From assembly GCA_050733695.1 (NCBI GenBank), contig JBOHTO010000029.1, positions 1 to 6,394 on the forward strand: a stretch of 6,394 bases of DNA, written 5' to 3'. Every line of letters starts with the position of its first letter. The first letter of the stretch is position 1. The notes beneath the pieces were generated by a model, which did not search any database, had not been told where the DNA came from, and was given only the letters and a program-made list of their open reading frames with translations. A program made the translations under genes and the position numbers. This stretch comes from JBOHTO01 sp050733695 (GTDB lineage: Bacteria > Gemmatimonadota > Gemmatimonadetes > Gemmatimonadales > Gemmatimonadaceae). Of this stretch, positions 1 through 6,180 are shown in pieces.

Positions 1-3
1 CCG

Positions 4-660
4 CTACTCCTTCTCCCGTCCCATTCTTGCATTCGACTTCATGCTCGTCGCGTAGATGTAATCGCCGAACTGCGAGTCATCTCCGTTGGCGGCGTTCCCA
101 GCGACGTGAAGGATGACGCTGCCGGCGCGCACGGGCGCGATCCACTCGACGACCCAGCGCGCCGAGTCGGGCGCGGCAGGCGCAACACCGTCGGCCGTGT
201 GCTGTGCGTACTGGATCTCCGGCATGCCGTCCGTTACGACCTGAACGCGTCCGTCGATCGCTCGGAACGAGCCTGCCTGCGCGCCGACCCCGGGCCCGCT
301 GGCCCCGGGCCCGCTGGCGTAGCGCGCGGCGATCTGGAACCCGCCCGCCTCGATCGCCGCGCGCGCGATCGAGATGGTGAGCCGGTACGATCTCCCGGGC
401 GCATACTCGCTCGGCATGCCCGTCACCGCGATCGCTCCTGCTGAGTCATCGGGCGCGAGATCGAAATGGCACCGCCGGCACGTGGGTTCGCCGAAGCCCC
501 CGGTGTGAGCGGGCGGTGGTCCATCTACATACGCCGCACTCGTTGCCGCCTCGCCGCGTCCGCGAGCCACACCCGGCAGCACGAGCGCGATCGCCACGGC
601 GAATGTCGCCCCCGCGATCGCGGCCCGCGCCGCCCGGCGCGGCGCGCGCCGGCCCGGCAC
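4..660 (-). CDS. Exported CxxCH-motif protein, choice-of-anchor V/reeler-like
   Basis: This is a 218-residue exported protein. An Arg-rich n-region and a hydrophobic stretch (about 14-30) form a signal peptide. The mature N-terminus reads PPPAHTGGFGEPTCRRCHFD (48-67), a single CxxCH motif at 61-65 that would bind haem c if the cytochrome c maturation machinery acts on it. About 130 residues rich in beta strands follow (YRLTISIARA, GGFQIAARYA, ARWVVEWIAP, VILHVAGNAAN), ending at GDYIYATS. The order 'TG-x-P/E-x-x-C-x-x-CH, then beta-sandwich' resembles the choice-of-anchor V/reeler-like family; this is from memory and not searched. No C-terminal membrane anchor or sorting signal is seen, and the chain ends in a charged tail. 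The start is a GTG at 660 sharing its G with the TAG stop of the propeller gene; an AGG lies 7 nt upstream. Residues 114-123 hold a perfect five-residue duplication (see repeat). The substrate or redox partner is unknown. Confidence 0.8.
   Translation of the reverse strand: MPGRRAPRRAARAAIAGATFAVAIALVLPGVARGRGEAATSAAYVDGPPPAHTGGFGEPTCRRCHFDLAPDDSAGAIAVTGMPSEYAPGRSYRLTISIARAAIEAGGFQIAARYASGPGASGPGVGAQAGSFRAIDGRVQVVTDGMPEIQYAQHTADGVAPAAPDSARWVVEWIAPVRAGSVILHVAGNAANGDDSQFGDYIYATSMKSNARMGREKE
288..317. repeat. Perfect 15-bp tandem duplication inside the CxxCH gene
   Basis: The 15-base unit CCCCGGGCCCGCTGG (plus strand) occurs twice back to back at 288-302 and 303-317. Being a multiple of three it keeps the frame and duplicates a five-residue Ala-Ser-Gly-Pro-Gly unit (residues 114-123) in what looks like a flexible loop between beta strands. 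It looks like a recent slippage event. Confidence 0.9.
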
Positions 661-1658
661 TATGGAACCTGCGCTCTGCCGAGCGTGTTCTCGTCGGTCC
701 CGAACCAGATCGAGCGCGACGGCTCATGGAAGATCATGTGTCGCACGGTCCCACCGCCGCTCTCGATGTCGGTGATCGAGAAGAAGCGCTCCGTAGCCGG
801 GTCGAACCCGACCATGCGGTTCGGATCGACGCCCGTCTCCACGAACCAGAGCCGGTCGCGATCGTCCACGGTCATGGCGTAGGGGCGCGATTCCGCGCCC
901 GACGGCGCGGCCCACTCCGCAACGGCTCCTGTCTCCGGGTCGAGCCGGCCCAGGTACCCGCGCGCGTAGTCGACGAACCAGACCATCCCGTCCGATGTGA
1001 GTGCGATCCGCCGCGTCCGCGCGCCTTCCGCCGGAAGCGTGAACTCGCGCAGCGCCATCGTGTTCGGGTCGATCGTGCCGATCCTGTTCACGCCCAGCTC
1101 GTTGAACCACGGGCGGCCGTTCTCGTCGACGACGATGCCGTACGGGCGCGAGCGGGGGGTCGGTATCCTGACGAGTTCCACCTCACCGGTAGACGTGGTG
1201 AGCTTGCCGACGTAGCCGCTTCCCTGCGACGTGAACCAGATGTCACCGGCGCCATCGAACACGAGTGTGTGCGGATCGCGCGCGGTTGAATCGGGCATCG
1301 GATACTTCGTTATCCTGCCGCTCGCCGGGTCCAGCTTGCCGATGTGCGCTGCGCGGTTACCGGCGTACCAGACACTGCCGTCCGCATCCACGATGAGATT
1401 GTGCGGGCCGGCTCCGGAGTCGAGCGCGAAGCGCTCGAAATCGCCGCTCTTCTGGTCGTAGTAGGCCACGTAGTCCGAGCGCTGACCGACGAACCAGACG
1501 CGCCCCTGCCCGTCGACATACGGATCGCGCGGACGGCTGTTCTCGTAGGGAACTTCCCACTCAGTGATCGCGATCGTGGACGGCGCGGGCGTGGATTGCG
1601 GCGGGGTCTGCCCGAGGAGTAGCGCGGGCGTGGCGATTATGGCGAGGAGTGCCTTCAT
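660..1658 (-). CDS. Exported Vgb-like seven-bladed beta-propeller protein
   Basis: This 332-residue protein has a hydrophobic signal peptide (about residues 1-17) and no lipobox cysteine, so it is probably periplasmic or secreted. The body is seven repeats of about 42-47 residues, each ending in a W-F/Y strand: VWFV 54, VWYA 96, IWFT 140, PWFN 183, VWFV 226, LWFV 270 and IWFG 317. Most are preceded by a [RS]-x-P-[HY] turn and a DxxG loop. This is the pattern of virginiamycin B lyase (Vgb) and related NHL/SMP-30-like propellers. Many environmental Vgb homologues have no known substrate. An antibiotic-resistance role should not be assumed, and I cannot align the catalytic His/Glu residues by eye. 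The ATG at 1658 has a good GGAGG seven nt upstream. The gene lies 63 nt after the phosphoesterase and overlaps the following CxxCH protein by one base (TAGTG), which suggests the two products work together. Confidence 0.9.
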   Translation of the reverse strand: MKALLAIIATPALLLGQTPPQSTPAPSTIAITEWEVPYENSRPRDPYVDGQGRVWFVGQRSDYVAYYDQKSGDFERFALDSGAGPHNLIVDADGSVWYAGNRAAHIGKLDPASGRITKYPMPDSTARDPHTLVFDGAGDIWFTSQGSGYVGKLTTSTGEVELVRIPTPRSRPYGIVVDENGRPWFNELGVNRIGTIDPNTMALREFTLPAEGARTRRIALTSDGMVWFVDYARGYLGRLDPETGAVAEWAAPSGAESRPYAMTVDDRDRLWFVETGVDPNRMVGFDPATERFFSITDIESGGGTVRHMIFHEPSRSIWFGTDENTLGRAQVP

Positions 1659-1665
1659 GCTGCTG

Positions 1666-1670
1666 CCTCC
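1666..1670 (-). promoter_or_regulatory. Shine-Dalgarno site of the propeller gene
   Basis: The minus strand reads GGAGG followed by 7 nt (CAGCAGC) and the ATG at 1658. It is the clearest ribosome binding site in the window and fixes the start of the propeller gene. The quinone genes instead rely on overlaps and weak sites. Confidence 0.7.
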
Positions 1671-1687
1671 GATTGAGTTGGTTCGAT

Positions 1688-1717
1688 ATCATGACTACGG
1701 GGAAGGGGTTGTGACAA
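1688..1717 (-). promoter_or_regulatory. Possible sigma70-type promoter for the propeller/CxxCH pair
   Basis: In the 63-nt gap upstream of the propeller gene, the minus strand reads TTGTCA (1717-1712, 5 of 6 to the -35 consensus), then 18 nt, then CATGAT (1693-1688, 4 of 6 to the -10 consensus). A start near 1680 would leave a short leader containing the GGAGG. The gap is more AT-rich than its surroundings. Two ACCCCTT copies with a 13-nt period flank or overlap the -35. This was matched by eye only, and the two genes could instead be read through from the quinone operon. Confidence 0.3.
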
Positions 1718-1721
1718 GGGG

Positions 1722-2234
1722 TCAACCGGCAAGCTCGATCAGTTCGGCGTCGGCGCGTCCGTTGCGGATGGTGAGGCGGGCCACGCTGGGACGAAGATCG
1801 AATCGGGCAGGGCCGGCACCGCCAGGGTTGATCACGAGCCGCGCGGCCGCGCCCTCGCCGCCGACGCGTACCACCAGCGGACGATGCGTGTGGCCGAACA
1901 CGATGATGTCCGCCGCGTAGCGCGAGAGCAGACGCTCGGGCGTCGGGCTCCCGAGCTCGTGCCCGTGACTCACGTGCAGCGACAGTCCACCCACCTCGCG
2001 CTCAATCCTGTCGACGAGGCCGGGCGACGCCGGCGCGTCCGTGTTGCCGCGCACCGCCGCGACCGGCGCGATGAGCGCGAGTTCGTCCAGTATCTCGCTC
2101 CCGCCCACGTCCCCGGCATGCAGGATCAGCTCGACACCGGCGAGTGCGTCGTGCACCGCGGGACGCACGAGTCCATGCGTGTCGGAGATGAGTCCGATGA
2201 TGTGAGTGACGCGCGGTCCCGCTCCTGCGGGCAT
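1722..2234 (-). CDS. YfcE/MJ0936-type metallophosphoesterase
   Basis: This is a calcineurin-like phosphoesterase of the small YfcE/MJ0936 class, 170 residues long from the ATG at 2234. All metal-binding motifs are present in order: SDTHG (17-21), HAGDVGG (39-45), RGNTD (62-66, in place of GNHE), VSHGHELG (88-95) and FGHTHRP (113-119), then the INPGG turn typical of this class. Such enzymes are cytoplasmic two-metal phosphodiesterases; the physiological substrate is usually unknown and cannot be told here. The start is uncertain. A GTG at 2324 in the same frame would overlap ubiX by 47 nt and add 30 low-complexity residues, and a GTG at 2237 directly precedes the ATG. None has a convincing Shine-Dalgarno sequence. 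With the ATG the gap to ubiX is 43 nt, the widest inside the quinone cluster. It may be co-transcribed as a passenger; no direct link to quinone synthesis is evident. Confidence 0.88.
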   Translation of the reverse strand: MPAGAGPRVTHIIGLISDTHGLVRPAVHDALAGVELILHAGDVGGSEILDELALIAPVAAVRGNTDAPASPGLVDRIEREVGGLSLHVSHGHELGSPTPERLLSRYAADIIVFGHTHRPLVVRVGGEGAAARLVINPGGAGPARFDLRPSVARLTIRNGRADAELIELAG

Positions 2235-2277
2235 CACGGAGGGAGCGACGGAAACGGTCGACGTGCGCGCGCCCGTG

Positions 2278-2922
2278 CTACCGTCCCTCGTCGCCGTCGG
2301 AATCCCCGGCCGCGCCGCTTCCACCCCAGCGTCTGCCGAGCTCGTGGATCACGCCGAGGTGGTCGAGCACCCGCGCCACCACGAAGTCGATGAGTTCCCC
2401 CACCTCGGTGGGCCGGTGATAGAAGCCGGGACTCGCGGGCAGCACGACGACGCCCAGCCGCGACAGGCGCAGCAGGTTCTCGAGCTGTATCGGACCCAGC
2501 GGCGTTTCCCTCGGCACAATGATCATGGGTCGCCGCTCCTTGAGCGTGACGTCCGCCGCGCGCTCGATGAGCGAACGCGATGCGCCCACCGCTATCGCGG
2601 ACACCGTGCCCATGGAGCAGGGACAGATCACCATCCCGCGCGTGAGCGCCGAGCCCGATGCGGGTGCCGCGCCCCTGTCGTGGTCGTCGTGCACGGTGAT
2701 GGCCGCGTCCCACGCGGCCGCGCCAGTGCGCTCCCGGAGATCCGCGATCGACGCGATTCCCGACTCGGTTCGCAGCAGCCGCAGACCGTGATCCGAAACG
2801 ATGAGCGACACACGCCGCCGCGCGCGCGCGAGTTGCTCCACGAGTCGCACCGCGTATGGCGCGCCCGACGCGCCCGTGATCGCGACGATCGTGGGCGCAT
2901 CACGCAGGGCATCGTGCGTCAC
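2278..2922 (-). CDS. ubiX: UbiX-family flavin prenyltransferase
   Basis: This 214-residue flavoprotein prenylates FMN with dimethylallyl phosphate to make prFMN, the cofactor of UbiD. Visible signatures are the N-terminal FMN-binding TGASGAPYAV (16-25), VSDHG (42-46), CPCSMGTVSAIAVG (100-113) with the conserved Ser, the SLIERAADVTLKERRPMI stretch (117-134), VPRETPL (136-142), and LPASPGFYHRP (151-161) with the active-site-type Tyr. The start is a GTG at 2922 whose last two bases begin the TGA of the prenyltransferase gene (GTGA overlap). No in-frame ATG lies upstream of the GASG loop, and a longer open frame running back to 4029 is only the shadow of ubiA. The C-terminus carries an acidic, Gly-rich tail (about residues 200-214) not needed for the fold. 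Pairing with ubiD in one operon is typical. In the futalosine route this role is called MqnM. Confidence 0.95.
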   Translation of the reverse strand: MTHDALRDAPTIVAITGASGAPYAVRLVEQLARARRRVSLIVSDHGLRLLRTESGIASIADLRERTGAAAWDAAITVHDDHDRGAAPASGSALTRGMVICPCSMGTVSAIAVGASRSLIERAADVTLKERRPMIIVPRETPLGPIQLENLLRLSRLGVVVLPASPGFYHRPTEVGELIDFVVARVLDHLGVIHELGRRWGGSGAAGDSDGDEGR

Positions 2923-3833
2923 GGCAGCAACCGCCCCGCGAGCACGAACAGGAAGAAGACGATGCTGATGACCCCGTTCATAGTGAAGAATGCCGCGTCG
3001 AGCCGCGAGAGTTCGCCGGGGCGAACGAGCGAGTGCTCGTACAGAAGCAGCGCGGCCGCGACGGCAACACCTGCCGCGTACAGCCACCCGGTGCCAGCCG
3101 CGAGACCGGCCAGCGCGAGCGCACCCACCGTGACCGAATGCAGCGCTCGCGCGATGTACAGCGCACCCCGCTCGCCGAACGCGGCGGGCACCGAGTGCAG
3201 TCCCTCGGCGCGATCGAAGTCGGTGTCCTGCAGCGCATACAGGATGTCGAATCCTCCCACCCATGTCGCCACGGCAATGGCGAGCGCGATGAGCATCCAC
3301 CAGGGTTCGCTCCATCGCCCGGCGATCGCGAGATAGCCGCCGACCGGTGCGATGGCGAGCGCCGCGCCGAGCACCATGTGCGACCAGCGCGTGAAGCGCT
3401 TGCTGAAGCTGTAGAGCAACACCCACGCGAGCGCGAGCGGCGCGAGCGCGAGGCAGAGCGGATTGAGACGCCACGCCGCAATCATGAACGCTGCGCTCGC
3501 GATGACGACGGCAACAGTCGCCTCGCGCACACCGATCACGCCGGCCGGGATCTCGCGCTTCGTCGTGCGCGGATTGCGCGCGTCCAGCTCGCGGTCGGCG
3601 ATCCGGTTGAAGCCCATCGCCGCGAACCGCGCCGCGGTGAACGCCACGACTATCCAGAGCACGGCCTCCGCAGTCACCGGCGCGACGCGACTTGCCAGCG
3701 TCGTCCCCACGAGCGCGAAGGGGAGCGCGAACACTGTGTGGGGAAGCTTCACGAAGTTCGCGTAACGCACCAGCGACGAGGCGCCCGCGAACGTCTGCCC
3801 CTCGCGCCCGCCGCCGCCACCCCTGGCCCTCAC
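2919..3833 (-). CDS. ubiA: UbiA-family aromatic prenyltransferase, MqnP-like
   Basis: This is a 304-residue polytopic membrane prenyltransferase with about nine hydrophobic segments. The first Asp-rich motif is NRIADRELD (76-84), followed by NPRT (87-90). YSFSKRFT is at 141-148. The second Asp-rich motif is GFDILYALQDTDFD (194-207), with D203 and D207. The LYEHSLV (274-280) and LSRLDAAFFTMNG (285-297) segments are characteristic, as I recall them, of the 'putative 4-hydroxybenzoate prenyltransferase' subgroup found in menaquinone producers that use futalosine. It would attach a polyprenyl chain to an aromatic acid at the membrane, with Mg2+-diphosphate held by the Asp motifs. The reading frame stays open upstream to a start at 3932, but that would overlap ubiD by about 100 bases with a low-complexity leader. 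The GTG at 3833 forms a GTGA overlap with the ubiD stop, matching the next junction, and is preferred. A GTG at 3770 (before RYANF) is another possibility. Substrate is inferred; the family assignment is firm. Confidence 0.93.
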   Translation of the reverse strand: MRARGGGGGREGQTFAGASSLVRYANFVKLPHTVFALPFALVGTTLASRVAPVTAEAVLWIVVAFTAARFAAMGFNRIADRELDARNPRTTKREIPAGVIGVREATVAVVIASAAFMIAAWRLNPLCLALAPLALAWVLLYSFSKRFTRWSHMVLGAALAIAPVGGYLAIAGRWSEPWWMLIALAIAVATWVGGFDILYALQDTDFDRAEGLHSVPAAFGERGALYIARALHSVTVGALALAGLAAGTGWLYAAGVAVAAALLLYEHSLVRPGELSRLDAAFFTMNGVISIVFFLFVLAGRLLP

Positions 3834-5302
3834 AGTCCGAGCCGGGCCCATTTCGCATCCACGCGGGCCTTCGTCCCCGCATCCATCTCGATGACGGCGG
3901 GCCACTCGCGCATGAACCCTTCCTCCGGCCACTTGCGCGTGGCATCGAGGCCCATCTTCGACCCGTATGTGAAGCCGCGGCTGGAATGATCCAGCACGTC
4001 CATCGGACCCATGGTGAAGCGCGCGTCACGTTCGGGGTCGATGTTGTTGAGCGCCACCCACCAGGCCTCGCGCGTGTTGCGCACGTTCACATCCCTGTCC
4101 ACCACTATCAGCACCTTGGCGAGCGACATGAGCCCCTGCCCCCACAGCGCATTCATCACCTTGTAGGCCTGACCCGGATACTGCTTGTCGATCGAGACGA
4201 ACACGAGATTGTGAAAGATCCCCTCGGCCGGCATGTGGTAGTCGACGATCTCCGGGATCGTGAGCCGGAGCAGCGGGAGGAAGATCCGCTCGGTGGCGTG
4301 GCCGAGGTAGAAGTCCTCCATCGGCGGCCGGCCGACGATTGTCGTTGGATACACGGCGTGCTCGCGCATGGTGACCGCGGTGACGTGCACGAGCGGATAC
4401 AGGTCCGCGAGCGAGTAGAAGCCGGTGTGATCGCCGAACGGACCCTCGGTCACCAGCGGCTCGCTCGGATCTATGTACCCCTCGATCACGAACTCTGCAT
4501 CGGAGGGCACTTCGAGGTCGCAGGTGAGCGCCTTCGTGAGCGACACCGGGGCCCGGCGGAGGAAGCCGGCGAAGATGAATTCGTCGACGGTGGGCGGGAG
4601 CGGCGCGGAGGCCGCGTACATCGATGCCGGATCGCCGCCCACGGCGATACACACCGGCATGGTCTCGCCGCGCTCCGCCATCTCGCGCCAGTGCGCCGCG
4701 CCCACCTTGTGCCGCTGCCAGTGCATGGCAAGTTCGCGCGGCCCCAGGAGCTGCACGCGATACATGCCGACGTTGCGGATACCGCGCACGGGATCGCGCG
4801 TGATCACCATGGGGAAGGTGATGTACGGCCCGCCATCTTCCGGCCAGCACCTGATGATCGGAAGCCGTCGCAGATCGACTTCATCGCCGCGCCATACAAC
4901 CTCCCGGCATGCGGGGCTTCCGGAGCGAATGCGCGGCGGGAACTTCGCTACTTCGAGCAGTCGCGGCACGAGCGAGAGCTTCGCGATGATCCCCTCGGGC
5001 ACGGCGAGATCGAGAAGCTGCGTGATGCGCACGCCGATCTCATCGAGATCGTCCACGCCGAGCGAGAGCGCCATGCGGCGCATTGAGCCGAACAGGTTGA
5101 TCGCGACCGGGTACGCGGAACGCGAACCGTCGGCGAGCAGCACGTTCTCGAAGAGCAGCGCCTTCCCGCCACCCGGCTGCTTCATCACGCGATCGGCGAT
5201 CTCGCACAGCTCCAGGTCGACGGACACCGGCTCCGCGATGCGAGCTAGTTCACCCGCGCCGTCGATCGCCTCGATCATCTCCGCGAGAGTGTCGATGGCC
5301 AC
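3830..5302 (-). CDS. ubiD: UbiD-family prenylated-FMN-dependent decarboxylase
   Basis: This 490-residue protein aligns by eye along its whole length with E. coli UbiD (3-octaprenyl-4-hydroxybenzoate decarboxylase). Recognisable blocks are NVGMYR (177-182), DLEVP (272-276), EGYI (284-287), TEGPFGDHTG (295-304), which carries a conserved Glu and the cofactor/metal region, VGRPP (323-327), the DKQYPGQA region (382-389), DVNVR (444-448 by family position, about 404-408 here) and GSKMGLDATRKWP (457-469). The enzyme removes the carboxylate from a prenylated aromatic acid using prFMN supplied by UbiX, which is encoded two genes downstream. In a futalosine-type pathway the substrate would be prenylated 1,4-dihydroxy-6-naphthoate (role named MqnL). 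The start is the GTG at 5302, because its N-terminus (MAIDTLAEMIEAIDGAGEL) fits the family start well. The next in-frame ATG, at 5278, would cut into the conserved helix. The Shine-Dalgarno is weak, and the gap to the ubiE stop is only 5 nt, suggesting translational coupling. The stop overlaps the next start as GTGA. Confidence 0.95.
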   Translation of the reverse strand: MAIDTLAEMIEAIDGAGELARIAEPVSVDLELCEIADRVMKQPGGGKALLFENVLLADGSRSAYPVAINLFGSMRRMALSLGVDDLDEIGVRITQLLDLAVPEGIIAKLSLVPRLLEVAKFPPRIRSGSPACREVVWRGDEVDLRRLPIIRCWPEDGGPYITFPMVITRDPVRGIRNVGMYRVQLLGPRELAMHWQRHKVGAAHWREMAERGETMPVCIAVGGDPASMYAASAPLPPTVDEFIFAGFLRRAPVSLTKALTCDLEVPSDAEFVIEGYIDPSEPLVTEGPFGDHTGFYSLADLYPLVHVTAVTMREHAVYPTTIVGRPPMEDFYLGHATERIFLPLLRLTIPEIVDYHMPAEGIFHNLVFVSIDKQYPGQAYKVMNALWGQGLMSLAKVLIVVDRDVNVRNTREAWWVALNNIDPERDARFTMGPMDVLDHSSRGFTYGSKMGLDATRKWPEEGFMREWPAVIEMDAGTKARVDAKWARLGL

Positions 5303-5307
5303 TGTCT

Positions 5308-6081
5308 TCAGGAGACCGGCTTCTCGCCCACGTGGATGGCCGCGACGCCGAACGTGAGCGTGCGCCAGTGCACGTTGGCAAATCCGGCCGCCGAGAGGCG
5401 CAGCGCCAGCTCGTCGCCGATGGGGAAGCGTGCGACGGACTCGGGCAGATAGCGGTACGCCGTGGGATGACCACTTATCAGCTCTCCCACCCGTGGCAGG
5501 ACGTGATGAAAATAGGCGTGATACACCGCGCGGACGGCGCGCGAGGCGGGGGTGGAAAACTCCAGGATCACGAACCGTGCTCCAGTTTCCAGTACGCGGT
5601 GAACCTCGCGCAGCCCCGCGTCGAGGTCGGCCAGATTGCGGATGCCGAAGGCGACGATCGCGCCCGCGGCGGAGCGGTCGGGGAGCGGGAGCCGGAGCGC
5701 ATCGGCGGCGACAGGAGCAACCTCGCCCGAACCCGCGTGCGAATCGACGTCGCCCTTGCTGCGGCCTGCGCGCAGCATGGGTTCAGCGAAGTCCGCACCG
5801 ATGACGAGGCCGGCAAAGCCCGCGCGCCGCACGATTGCCGCCGCGACATCCAGCGTCCCGGCGCAGAGATCAACGTAGGTGGCGGCCGGCTTCCGCCGCC
5901 ACTCCAGCGCCTCGATCGCGCGCGTGCGCCACAGGCGGTCGATGTTGAAGCTCAGGAGATGGTTGAGCAGATCGTAGCGCGGAGCGATGGACGAGAATAT
6001 CTCGCGCACATACTCCGGTTTCCCGGCCCCGCCCGCGGCCGCCTCCCGCGCGCGCTCCATCTCCTGCAACGTTGCCGACAT
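5308..6081 (-). CDS. ubiE: UbiE/MenG-family demethylmenaquinone C-methyltransferase
   Basis: This is a 257-residue SAM-dependent methyltransferase of the UbiE/COQ5/MenG family. It would methylate demethylmenaquinol to menaquinol, the last step of menaquinone synthesis, at the inner face of the membrane. Visible signatures are the family N-terminal motif at residues 36-52 (YDLLNHLLSFNIDRLWR), SAM-binding motif I at 70-80 (VDLCAGTLDVA), the acidic residue D97 after strand 2, FGIRN at 145-149, LEFSTP at 173-178 and the Y-x-YLPES-x-x-x-FP segment near 209-220. The length is normal to slightly long. Motif I has Leu where the usual GTGD has Gly. The ATG at 6081 has no clear Shine-Dalgarno sequence. 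The in-frame ATG at 6060 has AGGAG directly abutting it, which is too close, so 6081 is kept. It is the first gene of the quinone operon, and ubiD begins 5 nt after its stop. Menaquinone rather than ubiquinone specificity is inferred from context. Confidence 0.93.
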   Translation of the reverse strand: MSATLQEMERAREAAAGGAGKPEYVREIFSSIAPRYDLLNHLLSFNIDRLWRTRAIEALEWRRKPAATYVDLCAGTLDVAAAIVRRAGFAGLVIGADFAEPMLRAGRSKGDVDSHAGSGEVAPVAADALRLPLPDRSAAGAIVAFGIRNLADLDAGLREVHRVLETGARFVILEFSTPASRAVRAVYHAYFHHVLPRVGELISGHPTAYRYLPESVARFPIGDELALRLSAAGFANVHWRTLTFGVAAIHVGEKPVS

Positions 6082-6091
6082 CGGGGAAAGT

Positions 6092-6119
6092 TGCCCGCCC
6101 CCGCGCGTGCGTGCAAGCG
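6092..6119. repeat. 28-bp direct repeat, copy 1
   Basis: This segment matches 6153-6180 at 27 of 28 positions (the only difference is T at 6108 versus C at 6169), with a 61-bp period. It starts with TGCCCGCCCCCGCG and ends with GTGCAAGCG, the core of the 12-bp tandem array. It lies 11 bp upstream of the ubiE start codon. Confidence 0.88.
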
Positions 6120-6152
6120 AGGAGCACGCGACGGATCACCCGCTGTACTCGC

Positions 6153-6180
6153 TGCCCGCCCCCGCGCGCGCGTGCAAGCG
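6153..6180. repeat. 28-bp direct repeat, copy 2
   Basis: This is the second copy of the 28-bp unit. It runs directly into the 12-bp array, so its GTGCAAGCG end at 6172-6180 has been amplified further (additional copies begin at 6184 and 6196). Confidence 0.88.

Noticed and set aside
516..1289. A 257-residue plus-strand open frame across two exported-protein genes
   Set aside because: It is antisense to the propeller gene and its junction; the composition is Arg/Pro-rich noise, while the minus-strand frame gives seven clear blades.
1659..1721. Gap after the phosphoesterase searched for a terminator
   Set aside because: No stem with a T-run was found, so the boundary between the two transcription units is not proven.
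2206..3336. A 376-residue plus-strand open frame
   Set aside because: It is antisense to ubiX and ubiA, and its Arg/Ala/Ser-rich translation has no recognisable fold.
2923..4029. A long extension of the ubiX frame upstream (apparent 583-residue protein)
   Set aside because: UbiX homology begins only near the GTG at 2922. The upstream part is an Arg-rich shadow of ubiA, so this is not a fusion protein.
3692..5086. A 464-residue plus-strand open frame
   Set aside because: It lies antisense to ubiD and the start of ubiA, is full of His, Arg and Glu with no domain, and is the usual shadow frame in GC-rich DNA.
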